Source: Paenibacillus pabuli (GTDB taxonomy: Bacteria; Bacillota; Bacilli; Paenibacillales; Paenibacillaceae). From it: DNA of 64,000 nucleotides. Shown one piece after another: positions 51,296 through 60,391 of the stretch. The position numbers and the translations under genes are program-made. The DNA lies in NCBI RefSeq assembly GCF_023101145.1, contig NZ_CP073714.1, forward strand, positions 4,092,001 through 4,156,000, in the 5' to 3' direction. Each line of letters opens with the position of its first letter. Position 1 is the first letter of the stretch. The notes under the pieces are model-generated. The model saw only the letters and a program-made list of their open reading frames with translations, did no database searches and was not told the DNA's origin.

Positions 51296-51436
51296 TGTTT
51301 ACATGTTAATGGACTCTAAGGTATTTCGAGGGAGCGCACCGCTCTACTTCGGGCTTCTTGCCACACCTATGGATATAGGCATATAACTTCCATCTGATGG
51401 CTCAAGGACAGTACTGCTACCCCGTTGGACTTAAGT

Positions 51437-52092
51437 TTATTTTTTGTAGTAGCTCAAATCGCAAGTATGAATTGCAGAATCATCATTAATGACCTGAAAG
51501 TTATAATTAGCAGTATCTACATAAGTTGCAAGACTAAACTTTGTTCGATCTCTTTTCAATATTCCTTTCGAAGGACCGTCTGAGATTATGCCTGCCCTAT
51601 GCACAATCCAATCCACATCTTGTGCTTCTCAACTTAATATTCAATTACAGTTTCATTATCTTTATGCTGACCAAGAAGACCGTTATATCTAGCTACAGTA
51701 TTTCTAAGAATCTAAGTCACAAAAGGGAGTCTTTCTTTATATCGACGCGTGAGTCCTCCCGCCTGATATAGGAAACGTTTTACACCATGTCGCCGCATAG
51801 CTGGGATAAGCTTCTTAATAAAGATCGTATTGATCGGCGCCTTATTTTGTTCTTGAGCATTTCCAAGCATACAAATTACAAAGTCGACTCCATCTAATAA
51901 TTCGTCAATATTTTCATAATTTGTGATGGAACCTTCGATTAACTCTAAATTTATATTTTGTATTTTAATTTTTTCTGGATTTCTAACCATGGCTTTTACT
52001 TTATGACCCTCTTTAAGCGCATTGGAAACAAAGTGTTGGCCAGTTCTACCAGTTGCACCAAATACTAAGAATGTTGAATTCGAATTTTCCAT
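51437..52092 (-). pseudogene. NAD(P)H-binding (NmrA-like) oxidoreductase, broken C-terminal third
   Basis: ATG 52092 with AAGGGATCATTATCA. Intact first part: TFLVFGATGRTGQHFVSNAL, NLELIEGSITNYENIDELLD, FVICMLGNAQEQNKAPI and FIKKLIPAMRRHGVKRFLYQ, AGGLTRRYKERLPFVT stop at 51712. The missing C-terminus can be followed in other frames: NGLLGQHKDNETVIEY, then EAQDVDWIVHRAGIISDGPS and FSLATYVDTANYNFQVINDD to a stop at 51437. At least two lesions. Upstream of 52092 the frame is open for 49 codons of unrelated-looking sequence. Confidence 0.8.
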
Positions 52093-52245
52093 TGATAATG
52101 ATCCCTTCAAAAAGAAATTCAGAATGTATGGCTTATTTGTTCCTTTGAAGGCTGAAGCCATCATACGCTCAAAATCACCCAGTGAAGCGTCAACTAACTT
52201 TTCATCCGTATAAAGCCCCTGACAACAGCAATCAGACAAGAGGCT

Positions 52246-53061
52246 TCATGCTCCCGTGAGTTTGTGCGACATATCAATAAGAGCCTTTTGATCCTCTTTA
52301 TTCACTTCGATGGCAAACTTGCGTTGAAAGTTACCAGGCTTGTTCCACATGTAAGCTGATGTCACTTTTCCCTTCAGGAGTGCCTGAACAGGGTTACGAG
52401 CCGCTAATTCGACTGAGTTGAGAAAAGGTCCTGCCAATGCGACGCCGGCTCTGAAATACCATGGCGCACTTTTAAAAATTTCCGTTCGAGCAACTCCTGG
52501 GGTTGTACATCCCGCAAAAATCTTAGGGTAAGTCTTGGTAAGATAGTCTGCATAATACATGCATGCGCCAGCGATCGGAAGCGTCATCTTCCAGAAATTA
52601 TATTCTTCAAAGGATTGGAACTTCTTCATGTCTAATTTAGGAACCTTATTCGTTGATCCCACCATCATTATTACCCGAGGATGATCTGCCTTGAGAAGTT
52701 TTGGCAGCAAGAGCTGAGTCAGGTGATAACGGCCTAGGTAAGCCAAAGCGTAAAAAAGTGGGAGACCGTCCTTGGTTCTGATGTCTCTCGAATCAAATAT
52801 ACCCGCCGAGTGTAACAATCCGTCGATCCTGTTGGTTATTTCATTGATCTGTCGTGCCGCATCTTTGACTCCATCGTGAGTCGCGAGGTCCACCGAGAGA
52901 AAAACCGCTCGATTGCGGGCTACTCCAAAAGATGCCATTGCGTTCTCACCTTTTTGTTTATCACGCCCCAAAATAATCACGCGATTGCCCGCGTCAATAA
53001 GTTCGTGAGCCGACTGTAGGCCAACACCGCTATTTCCTCCCGTAATTACAAAAGTTTTCAT
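52246..53061 (-). CDS. Short-chain dehydrogenase/reductase family protein
   Basis: 271 residues. Cofactor motif VITGGNSGVGLQSAHELIDA at 5-24, GLLHSAGIFDS (variant NNAG) near 80, Ser in IMMVGSTNKVPK. The usual YxxxK is not clear: CMYYADYLTKTYPK has Tyr and Lys at other spacing, so activity is uncertain or it belongs to a divergent SDR group. GGGAGTGAAAGAGG before ATG. Neighbour of another SDR-type gene at 53223 on the same strand. Confidence 0.82.
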   Translation of the reverse strand: MKTFVITGGNSGVGLQSAHELIDAGNRVIILGRDKQKGENAMASFGVARNRAVFLSVDLATHDGVKDAARQINEITNRIDGLLHSAGIFDSRDIRTKDGLPLFYALAYLGRYHLTQLLLPKLLKADHPRVIMMVGSTNKVPKLDMKKFQSFEEYNFWKMTLPIAGACMYYADYLTKTYPKIFAGCTTPGVARTEIFKSAPWYFRAGVALAGPFLNSVELAARNPVQALLKGKVTSAYMWNKPGNFQRKFAIEVNKEDQKALIDMSHKLTGA

Positions 53062-53222
53062 CCTCTTTCACTCCCTTATCTTTATTGACAATCTTTATGC
53101 ATATATGGGGGAAGGTTTGAAATTACTGCGACCGCTCGATGTCCGAAATCAGTTAAGGCCCCGCTCGATTAGAGGGACTAAGCAATAACAGGTTCTTTTT
53201 GACCTTCTCCATCTAACTAACA

Positions 53223-54053
53223 CTATTTTGTGAAATAATGTCCTTGCTCCAGATCTGCGAGAAGTCCAAGTTGGACAGGCTTCCAGCCGATCAGCTCCTT
53301 CGTCCCTTCGCTTGATCTTGCTAAGTCAAGCGACGCAACCATGCCTAGAAAACCGAAGACCGCTTGTGCCTCTTCACGCGGGATGCTGACAACCGGCACA
53401 TCCAAGTGACCACCGATGACTCCGGCAATCTCGCTGAACGGAATGCCTTCGTCGTCCACGCCATCCAGTCGTGAGCCTTCAGGCGCAGATTCTACAGCAA
53501 GGCGGAACAAAACTGCCGCATCTAAGCGATGAATGGCTGGCCATCTATTTGTGCCGTCTCCAATGTAAGCCGAAGAGCCTCTTTCCTGAGCGATCCGGAT
53601 TAATTCCGGTACGAAGCCTTTATCTCCTTCTCCGTGAACGGAAGGTGCAAGCGAGACGATCGATGCTCTCACGCCTTGTTCTATAAACGCAAGTGCAGTA
53701 TCCTCCGATGCCTTCCCATTAGCATGAGCTGTGATAACAAGTGGTTTACCAGAGCCGGCAAGCCCCTCTCCTAATGCTTCGATGGCACGAAGATCAGTTT
53801 CTAATGATGCGGCGAAATTAGAGAAATTGTGGTTAAATGCCAGATGAATAACACCGTCTGAATTGGCTGCACAGCTGCACAGTAAATCCAGATCCTCCAA
53901 AACACCGTGAACCACCTCAGCTCCCAATTTCTCTAATACTTGAGCACCACTTTTTGAACGGGTAAGACCAACAACCTCATGACCCGCACCAATGAGCTCG
54001 CGGACAACAGCTGTTCCAATATAACCTGCTGCACCTGTAACGAATATACGCAT
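53223..54053 (-). CDS. NAD-dependent epimerase/dehydratase-family (atypical extended SDR)
   Basis: 276 residues. RIFVTGAAGYIGTAVVRELI with the extended-SDR GxxGxxG motif, GVIHLAFNHNFSN near 68, SLAPSVHGEGDKGFVPELIR near 134 and the C-terminal region of the YdjH/YbjT-like group. The catalytic Tyr-x3-Lys of classical members is replaced, as in the atypical group. Promoter 54098-54128 is of MerR type and abuts a divergent merR gene, so it is the direct target of that regulator. Confidence 0.88.
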   Translation of the reverse strand: MRIFVTGAAGYIGTAVVRELIGAGHEVVGLTRSKSGAQVLEKLGAEVVHGVLEDLDLLCSCAANSDGVIHLAFNHNFSNFAASLETDLRAIEALGEGLAGSGKPLVITAHANGKASEDTALAFIEQGVRASIVSLAPSVHGEGDKGFVPELIRIAQERGSSAYIGDGTNRWPAIHRLDAAVLFRLAVESAPEGSRLDGVDDEGIPFSEIAGVIGGHLDVPVVSIPREEAQAVFGFLGMVASLDLARSSEGTKELIGWKPVQLGLLADLEQGHYFTK

Positions 54054-54097
54054 AATCGTTTTACGCCTCCTTAAGTATTTGACTAAGATATGACTCC

Positions 54098-54128
54098 AGT
54101 CTAAATAATGAAGTGTACTCTAAGGCAA
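54098..54128 (-). promoter_or_regulatory. MerR-type promoter of the epimerase-like gene
   Basis: Minus strand: -35 TTGCCT (54123-54128), 19-bp spacer TAGAGTACACTTCATTATT, -10 TAGACT (54098-54103). Nearly the same -35/dyad start as the promoter at 7870-7900 (CTTGCCTTARAGTRYACTT). Confidence 0.82.
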
Positions 54129-54150
54129 GCTTTTGGAGGTTTGGTTTTAT

Positions 54151-54564
54151 ATGAAAATTCAAGAATTAGCAGACCTGATGGGTTTAACACCCCACACCAT
54201 TCGATTTTATGAGAAGGAAGGCTTGCTAGACAGCAGGCATATTCAGCGGGAGAAGAATAATTATCGCAACTACTCAGACGAAGGCATTGGGCGGTTAAAG
54301 CTGATTAAGAAATTTCAAGGCATCGGCTGCTCGTTAGCTGAACTAAAGACGATTTTGCAGGATCATGATACGAACACACGCACCAACCACGAAGTAATCG
54401 AATGGATTCTTCAAAAGATCGATGAGATTGAGCGTAAGAAGGACGAATACGATCATATGCTTGTAACGCTGAATTGGATGCTGACATACAGGAAGCTGCT
54501 GAATGAAGATCCCCAGCAAGCTGAGGCTATGATGGCGGAATTACGCCTAAGAATTAACATCTAG
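54151..54564 (+). CDS. MerR-family regulator (AdhR-like)
   Basis: 137 residues from ATG 54151. HTH IQELADLMGLTPHTIRFYEK and EGLLDSRHIQREKNNYRNYS, then dimer helix EWILQKIDEIERKKDEYDHM and a short C-terminus. GGAGG is 11 bases before the ATG, slightly far. Paralogue of the MerR at 7391; both control oxidoreductase genes through the same type of operator. Divergent from its target gene. Confidence 0.9.
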   Translation: MKIQELADLMGLTPHTIRFYEKEGLLDSRHIQREKNNYRNYSDEGIGRLKLIKKFQGIGCSLAELKTILQDHDTNTRTNHEVIEWILQKIDEIERKKDEYDHMLVTLNWMLTYRKLLNEDPQQAEAMMAELRLRINI

Positions 54565-54578
54565 CTGTATATACGTGA

Positions 54579-54618
54579 AAAAGCTCTATGGACGTAAATT
54601 CCGTCACAAAGAGCTTTT
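54579..54618 (+). terminator. Terminator of the merR gene
   Basis: AAAAGCTCT 54579-54587 / AGAGCTTTT 54610-54618 with inner ATGGACG/CCGTCAC partial pairing. Confidence 0.75.
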
Positions 54619-54766
54619 CGCGGCTCACAACAAATAACCATCGCTTATTTCAAAGGCATCGGCTTGCTCATATTCATCAGTATTCCCTGCACCTTAAGTT
54701 TAATTTATTCCCTACGTTACAGTTGATTTCCCCAAAAAGATTCGGGCAAATACCCAATTCTTCACC

Positions 54767-54919
54767 CTACTTATGGTACGGTTCACTGCGAATAATCTTA
54801 ACTTTCCGCTCCTCCCCAATGTATTCTGAAGCATCCCGGATTTTCCTTTGATATTCCTCATAATTGGTTGCTGTCTCTTTATATAACGTTTTACCGTCTG
54901 ATACTCGGACTAGCGAAAC
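54767..54919 (-). pseudogene. Short coding remnant, unknown family
   Basis: Minus-strand frame VSLVRVSDGKTLYKETATNY, EEYQRKIRDASEYIGEERKV, KIIRSEPYHK with stop at 54767; immediately upstream is an in-frame TAA and no start codon. The sequence has clear coding character (amphipathic, charged, DGK/GEERKV turns), so it looks like an N-truncated small protein. Family not recognised. Confidence 0.5.
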
Positions 54920-54948
54920 TTAAAATTTGTCAATATCGTTCGCCTATC

Positions 54949-55503
54949 CTATTCATCTAAAATTTTTCTGACTAATGCCTTTATAGAGGGGTTGTATTCC
55001 CCTGAAGTGTCAATCTTGAATATAGGGACGTTGATCCTGGGTTCCTCGTAAGGGCTCACGCTCAATTCAATTCCTTTTCTGGCCAGATCGACTCCCTTAT
55101 CACCATGGAAGTATTCCCGAAGCGAGTTGTCCAGCCCCCGCCGGACAAACCTGTCGAGCGCGATCTTTTCGTCAACCTTGCAAATCAAGAGAAAGACCTG
55201 CGCCTTTCCGATGAACTGTTCAAGCTTGGTCGACCATATCCTGTGCTGGAACGCTGCTTCAGCAATCACCGACACGTTGTTTGTTATTAGTCCCATGAGC
55301 GTATCAAAGAAGATTTCCGTGGCTATTTTATTGGCGTCCTCCGGAAGTTCGTTATGACTTTTGCCTAAAGTATGCACATACCCTTCCTTAATCTGATCCC
55401 GGCTGATTACTGGCATAAAAATTTCATTACCAAACTCCTTAGAAAATGTTGTTTTCCCGGAACCAGGCCTACCAGTGATAACTATTAAATACGGCTTTGA
55501 CAT
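54949..55503 (-). CDS. P-loop kinase-like ATPase (AAA_33/zeta-toxin-like)
   Basis: 184 residues. Walker A LIVITGRPGSGKTTFSKEFG at 6-25; Asp in ISRDQIKEGYVHT (phosphate-acceptor site region), AEAAFQHRIWSTKLEQF, and FLLICKVDEKIALDRFVRRG (lid Arg). Such small kinases act on nucleosides, sugars or antibiotics; no toxin-antitoxin partner is adjacent. AAGGAGGG before ATG. Monocistronic. Confidence 0.82.
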   Translation of the reverse strand: MSKPYLIVITGRPGSGKTTFSKEFGNEIFMPVISRDQIKEGYVHTLGKSHNELPEDANKIATEIFFDTLMGLITNNVSVIAEAAFQHRIWSTKLEQFIGKAQVFLLICKVDEKIALDRFVRRGLDNSLREYFHGDKGVDLARKGIELSVSPYEEPRINVPIFKIDTSGEYNPSIKALVRKILDE

Positions 55504-55812
55504 GTCATACCCTCCTTATGACGTAAACGATAAAATAAATCCCTATTTGTGTATATTATCAAGCCTAACCTTTGGCATCAGCAAGTAATGTTAGCATCAA
55601 AATCCCGACCGGTCGCTGAATTGTTGTTCGGTTAACGCCGCATTAGCTTTATTCAGTTGATCCCCCCCATTGCCGGCGATACCTCGACTTCCATTGTTTA
55701 TGTATAATGCATGTTAGACAGGTCAGCGCCCCAAATAGTTTCATCATTCTTATGGATTTTTTTCTTCCATATGTAAGATGAACTTCATCTTGCCTAACGG
55801 AGGGAATTTTTC
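55504..55812. other. Intergenic region, possible promoter
   Basis: A TATAAT-like -10 occurs at about 55704-55709 (TTTATGTATAATGCATG) with no good -35; it could serve the small ORF at 55813. Otherwise nothing recognised. Confidence 0.35.
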
Positions 55813-55887
55813 ATGGCTAAATATGAAGAGGCCCCCCCTACCACCTTAAAATTGTGGTTGGAGGCTTCTCCGGATCATGGACAGTGA
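55813..55887 (+). CDS. 24-codon small ORF with strong ribosome binding site
   Basis: ATG 55813 preceded by ACGGAGGGAATTTTTC; codes MAKYEEAPPTTLKLWLEASP-DHGQ. Its own sequence forms a hairpin (GCCCCCCCTACCAC against GTGGTTGGAGGC), so it might be a leader peptide/attenuator or just a terminator with a fortuitous ORF. No downstream plus-strand gene exists, which argues against a leader. Confidence 0.35.
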   Translation: MAKYEEAPPTTLKLWLEASPDHGQ

Positions 55888-55952
55888 GTGATATAAGATA
55901 GTCATTCGCTTTATTGGATAGCTCCCCCCCTGGAGACAAATGAAGGGTGGGG

Positions 55953-57050
55953 CTACTTGGCTTTCCAAGCCCCCAGTTTGCTGCGGATCCAAGCCGTCAA
56001 GAAGAGGATCAAGCCAAAGGCGATAAACGTGGAATCAAGAAAAATGTGGCTGGTCGCCAAATATCGGTCAAAATCAACATCGCTGGAAATGCCCCAGAAG
56101 CTCACAACTAAAGCCAGAAATCCAAGCGGAAAGGCGAGTGCCCGATAATCCTTGAGTCCGGTCCACTCCGCCATTCCTGTCACCGCCGCATAAAGATAAG
56201 TGGTCAATTCGATAAATGTGCCGGGCAGCCATACAGCTAGCAGTAAGGCGTCAATATGTTGGAAAAAATCACCAAGTCCAATATAACGAACGACCTCGAC
56301 AAACGGATAGTTCAGCGTACTTGCATACTCGCCAAAAAGAAAAACAGACACAAGTCCGGACATGGCTAGCGTAACCATCTCCCCCAACCAGACGATCAAC
56401 ACGAACAACTTCGCCTTCCGCTGATTCGACAATAACGGGAAGTACATGCCCAACAATAGATACCCTGAGAACCAGGTGATCGGAACGATCGCTCCCTTAA
56501 GCGATGGAGCCATACCTTTTCCCATAATCGGCAAAGCGTTGGACACGTTCCATTCGGGGATGGTGAGGATGGTGAGCAGCACGAACACAACGATCGTAAC
56601 CGGTAAAAAAAGCTGCGCTAGGCGTCCCAGCACTTCCCCTCCACCCCTTACCGCATAGGACACCAGAAACATAATGCCCCCGGCGATAATGAAGGAGGGT
56701 GTGCTTTCCAAAAAAACAGAGGAAATGAAGTTGCTGTAAATCCTTAAAACAACGCTGGTCAGGTAAAAGCCGTAAAACAGAATAACAATCCCAGCCAACT
56801 TCCCCGCCAACTTGCCAAATACCCGCTTGCTGTATGCTATGCTCGTCTCTTTTGGAAACATACGGCTGAGCCACAGCATCGCCAGCACGAAGGATACACC
56901 GACCAGATGCGCCCAGATCGGCGACAACCATAAATCGCGTCCCGCCGCCTCCCCTGTAATTTTAGGAATCAGCAGCAGCCCGTCATAGGCGGTTAGTGAG
57001 TACAATAGGAGCGCAAATTGCCCCGGAGAAATCTTCCCTTTTTCCACCAT
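55953..57050 (-). CDS. gerKB: Spore germination receptor B subunit (GerAB/GerKB type)
   Basis: 365 residues from ATG 57050 (GAGGTG 6 bases upstream). Ten membrane helices of the APC-superfamily GerAB type, beginning ISPGQFALLLYSLTAYDGLL, with PSFIIAGGIMFLVSYAVRGG, LPVTIVVFVLLTILTIPEWN and a proline-containing QHIDALLLAVWLPGTFIELT. Acts in the spore inner membrane as the germinant-binding subunit. Last gene of the operon gerKA-gerKC-(small membrane protein)-gerKB, on the minus strand. Which germinant is sensed is unknown. Confidence 0.92.
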   Translation of the reverse strand: MVEKGKISPGQFALLLYSLTAYDGLLLIPKITGEAAGRDLWLSPIWAHLVGVSFVLAMLWLSRMFPKETSIAYSKRVFGKLAGKLAGIVILFYGFYLTSVVLRIYSNFISSVFLESTPSFIIAGGIMFLVSYAVRGGGEVLGRLAQLFLPVTIVVFVLLTILTIPEWNVSNALPIMGKGMAPSLKGAIVPITWFSGYLLLGMYFPLLSNQRKAKLFVLIVWLGEMVTLAMSGLVSVFLFGEYASTLNYPFVEVVRYIGLGDFFQHIDALLLAVWLPGTFIELTTYLYAAVTGMAEWTGLKDYRALAFPLGFLALVVSFWGISSDVDFDRYLATSHIFLDSTFIAFGLILFLTAWIRSKLGAWKAK

Positions 57051-57063
57051 CTGCATCACCTCA

Positions 57064-57288
57064 TCAACTTATTAAGCCGGCAAGCGGCCGGTATAGCCAG
57101 TCGATCAACATAATCGGCCCCGGCATTTCCGGAAATAGAATGACCAGCAGGGCGGCAACCCATCCCATAGCCGCCAAGATGATAAGAGTTGCACGCTCCC
57201 GGGTATGGCCCTGGTTCAGACGGAGCCACTCGAACTTGACGATCATAGCTAAGACCAGCGAAACTCCCGCAATTTTCACCCAAATCAT
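57064..57288 (-). CDS. Small two-helix membrane protein in the ger operon
   Basis: 74 residues: IWVKIAGVSLVLAMIVKFEW and ATLIILAAMGWVAALLVILF form two membrane helices. Its ATG overlaps the gerKC stop (ATGA) and its stop lies 13 bases before the gerKB start, so it is an integral operon member. It has the position and size of the GerD-unrelated small 'D/X' subunits reported in some germinant receptor operons (family knowledge, not verified). Confidence 0.72.
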   Translation of the reverse strand: MIWVKIAGVSLVLAMIVKFEWLRLNQGHTRERATLIILAAMGWVAALLVILFPEMPGPIMLIDWLYRPLAGLIS

Positions 57289-58499
57289 GGCTTCCTTTGC
57301 TCCTCTGGCGGCAACCCTGCGGGTGCGCTATTCATACCGATGCGGCGTACGTTAATGTCGACCACCACATTAACTTTCACCCTTGGGAAGAAGTTATCCC
57401 AACGGGGCTTAAGCTTGCTCCATTCCCTGGGATTTTGACGATTGATTGCCTCCCCGAAACCGAAAATATCGGCGCGCATACGCTGCACCTCCGCTACCGT
57501 CTGTTCTACGTTTTTCCGAATATGTTCAGCCATCGCTGCTTCAACCTTGCGGATATGTTTTGGTTCCGACATGGGCAGACGGGTTGTGTTTTGAATCATG
57601 CTCAGCCCTGAAGAGATATGGATATTCATTTGCCATTCCCCTTCCTTATGCGATGGAAGTAAGCGACAGTTCGAGCGGATCGTCGTGAGTGTTACGTGGG
57701 AAGGAGACTCTCCTCCTACGTTTACGGTTTGTGCATCTCTTTTCAATTGATTCATTATCAGTCTCATCCCAAAGTACGAATTCCCCGTCATTGTTCCAAC
57801 CATCTTCCCCTGGTTAAATACTGCGTAACCCTTAATATAAGGAACCCCTTCACTGCCCCCTCCTTCCTTCGAGGAATCAACGAAGGGCAGGATAGCCGAT
57901 TGCTGATCGCTACTAAAACGCTGCACCAATTGACTTATCGTTATCGGTTTTTGAAAGACGCGCGCGGATTCTCTTTGGAGGAAATCTGCCCTCGTCTGTT
58001 CCAATAAATAAGGCAATTCGAAAAAATCTCGTGCTTTACCGCCGGTGACGAATGGCGCGACCCGCAGGCGAATCTCATCGTGGCGCACCAGGTAATCCAG
58101 CTGTTCGCGAAACCCGTCCCGCGCAAGCGCTTCTCCGACAATCAGCACTTGCAGCTGTCCCCAATAAATCTTGCGCGGCAGCATCATTTGCAGCCGGCCC
58201 TGCGCATCTCCTGCCGTTTCGCCGACTGCGGAGTGTATAATCGTTTTTCCTTTCTGTTCCTTACGATCCCCGCTTTGCGTCTTACTGCTTTCCTTCTGTT
58301 GTGGGGCCGCGATTTCCAAAGTCATTTCGATGGCTCCGTCCTTCATGCGGTCAAATCCAGCACTCGTGACAATCGCCAAACCGTTCACTTCCTCCCTGTC
58401 CCAACAGCCGGTCAAGGGCAGAAGAGCCGCTACTGCCACTAAAGGCAGCAGCAATTTGCAAAGCTGAAGCATGGCGGATATCGGTTTACTTTTTCGCAT
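57285..58499 (-). CDS. gerKC: Spore germination receptor C lipoprotein (GerAC/GerKC type)
   Basis: 404 residues. Signal peptide LCKLLLPLVAVAALLPLTGC with lipobox LTGC and the classic CWDREEVN start of mature GerAC proteins. Three-domain layout: RKIYWGQLQVLIVGEALARD near 115, FFELPYLLEQTRADFLQRES near 165, KPITISQLVQRF, and the C-terminal FFPRVKVNVVVDINVRRIG. Anchored at the outer face of the spore inner membrane. Starts 7 bases after the gerKA stop. Confidence 0.92.
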   Translation of the reverse strand: MRKSKPISAMLQLCKLLLPLVAVAALLPLTGCWDREEVNGLAIVTSAGFDRMKDGAIEMTLEIAAPQQKESSKTQSGDRKEQKGKTIIHSAVGETAGDAQGRLQMMLPRKIYWGQLQVLIVGEALARDGFREQLDYLVRHDEIRLRVAPFVTGGKARDFFELPYLLEQTRADFLQRESARVFQKPITISQLVQRFSSDQQSAILPFVDSSKEGGGSEGVPYIKGYAVFNQGKMVGTMTGNSYFGMRLIMNQLKRDAQTVNVGGESPSHVTLTTIRSNCRLLPSHKEGEWQMNIHISSGLSMIQNTTRLPMSEPKHIRKVEAAMAEHIRKNVEQTVAEVQRMRADIFGFGEAINRQNPREWSKLKPRWDNFFPRVKVNVVVDINVRRIGMNSAPAGLPPEEQRKP

Positions 58500-58505
58500 A
58501 AGGCT

Positions 58506-60053
58506 TCAACGTTCGCCACCTTTCCCCGGATTTGGCCGCTGCCCTGACGTCATTCGCCGTCGATTCCTTTTTCCCGAAAAGCTCGGACGTGTGATCATCT
58601 TCCACCACGGCAGCCGAACCGCTGCATCTTTCATGTCGCTCGCCACAAACGGCGCGATCGGGGACATATAAGGCACTCCGTAAGAGCGCAGAGTACACAG
58701 ATGGATGACAATGGCAAGCAAACCGTACATGACACCCAGAATCCCCAGGAGCCCTCCAGCCAAAATGAGCAGGATGCGTAGCAGACGGACAGCGAATTCC
58801 AGCGCATAATGCGGTGCCGTAAATCCCGCAATGCCCGTGAAAGCAATGATGATGACGATCGGTGCGGATACGAGGCCGGCGGAGACCGCCGCTTCACCCA
58901 CAACGAGCGCGCCGACGATCGTCACCGCCGAACCGATTTGGCGCGGAAGACGAAGCCCTGCTTCCCGCAACACCTCAAACGCCAACTGCATCATCAACAC
59001 TTCCACGATGGTCGGAAACGGGATCTCCTCTCGCGAGGATGCGATGCTCGTCAAAAGTTTGCTCGGGATCATCTCCTGATGAAAGGTCAGCAGTGCCACA
59101 TACACCGCCGGAAGCATCAGTGAAACAAACAACGTGAAGTAGCGTAAAATACGCAGCAGGCTTGAATATAATGAACGGTTATAATAATCGTCCGCCGCCT
59201 GCAGCAAAGTAACGAGCGTTACGGGAACGATCAGCACGTCAGGCGTACCGTCGACCAGTATCACGATCCTGCCTTCCAGTAAGCCGGCAGCGGCGATATC
59301 AACCCGCTCCGTAAACTGCTGTTGAGGAAACGGCGAATAGGGGGCGTCCTCCGTAAGTTCTTCGATGTATCCGGTTTCCAGCAGGCTGTCCATATCCATG
59401 CGCTCCAGGCGGTTCTCCACCTCTTGAATTAAGGAAGGCTTTGCTATGCCTTCCAGATAAGCGATATAAACCTCTGTTTCGGTATTGCGGCCAATCTGGA
59501 ACGATTTTAGTTTCAGATTGACGCTCTGGACTTTTCGCCGCAGGAGCGACAAATTGGTCGAAATGGATTCCGTAAATCCTTCGCGGGGACCTCGCAGCGA
59601 CGGTTCGGTCTGCGGTTCTGCCACGGATCGTTTATCCCATTTGGCGATTTTAAGCATCAGAGCCTGGTCGCAACCCTCGAACAGCAGCAAAGAATAACCT
59701 TTAATCAACTGCCTGGCGCATTCGCTAAGATCTAAGATCTCCTCGATCGATCCGATGGGCAAAACCCGGTTCTTGATCGACAAAATATCTCTTGGTTCCG
59801 AATCGGTCATCATCATGAGCGGCTTCATGACGTTGTTGTCGATTTCCTGTCTGTCCGACATATCGGGAATGTAGACAAGCTGCGCCTCAAGCTCGCCGCC
59901 TACCAGGAAGGAACGAAATACAACGTCATCGGCTTGGCCCAAAATGCTTTTCAGCGTGTCGACGTTCCGGTCGAGCGATGATACTAATGTCGTAGAACCG
60001 GATGAGGCGTTTTCCCTGCTCGTTTTTGGCGGGTGCGAAGACCGTTTTTGCAT
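58506..60053 (-). CDS. gerKA: Spore germination receptor A subunit (GerAA/GerKA type)
   Basis: 515 residues. Large N-terminal cytosolic domain with the GerA motifs DVVFRSFLVGGELEAQLVYI, SRRKVQSVNLKLKSFQIGRN (LLRRKVQ...), YIAYLEGIAKPSLIQEVENR; then LLEGRIVILVDGTPDVLIVP before ~5 membrane helices (LFVSLMLPAVYVALLTFHQE, EIPFPTIVEVLMMQLAFEVL, VTIVGALVVGEAAVSAGLVS). First gene of the operon, AAGGTG 7 bases before ATG. Expected sigma-G promoter not clearly seen. Confidence 0.93.
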   Translation of the reverse strand: MQKRSSHPPKTSRENASSGSTTLVSSLDRNVDTLKSILGQADDVVFRSFLVGGELEAQLVYIPDMSDRQEIDNNVMKPLMMMTDSEPRDILSIKNRVLPIGSIEEILDLSECARQLIKGYSLLLFEGCDQALMLKIAKWDKRSVAEPQTEPSLRGPREGFTESISTNLSLLRRKVQSVNLKLKSFQIGRNTETEVYIAYLEGIAKPSLIQEVENRLERMDMDSLLETGYIEELTEDAPYSPFPQQQFTERVDIAAAGLLEGRIVILVDGTPDVLIVPVTLVTLLQAADDYYNRSLYSSLLRILRYFTLFVSLMLPAVYVALLTFHQEMIPSKLLTSIASSREEIPFPTIVEVLMMQLAFEVLREAGLRLPRQIGSAVTIVGALVVGEAAVSAGLVSAPIVIIIAFTGIAGFTAPHYALEFAVRLLRILLILAGGLLGILGVMYGLLAIVIHLCTLRSYGVPYMSPIAPFVASDMKDAAVRLPWWKMITRPSFSGKRNRRRMTSGQRPNPGKGGER

Positions 60054-60391
60054 AGCGGGTCACCTTACCTATCTCGTTAAGTAAGTTCGATCATGATTTG
60101 GATATATTTCCTTGTCCCTTATTTTCACCAAAAAGTCTGAATTTATTTTTTATTCATAAATCCGGGAATCCACACATCTCCTCTCAGTTCAAATGTACAG
60201 ACTGTTCTAACCCTTCGTTTAACTCTTCCTTACATCCAGCTCATCTTGTCATGCCATTATCGAAGAATGCCTGCTCACCATAAACCGGGAGAATGGATTG
60301 GATACTTGGAAGCAAAAAAACGTTTCCTTATCAGCTCACCATGCTGATCCGTGAGAGAAAAACTTAATCTTCCATTAAGGGATGAATAAAG
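60054..60391. other. Upstream region of the ger operon
   Basis: AT-rich, no gene. It should contain the forespore promoter of gerKA; I find no match good enough to report. Confidence 0.4.

Noticed and set aside
52246..53061. SDR gene as pseudogene for lack of YxxxK
   Set aside because: Full length, good start, no frame break; divergent active-site spacing alone is not evidence of decay.
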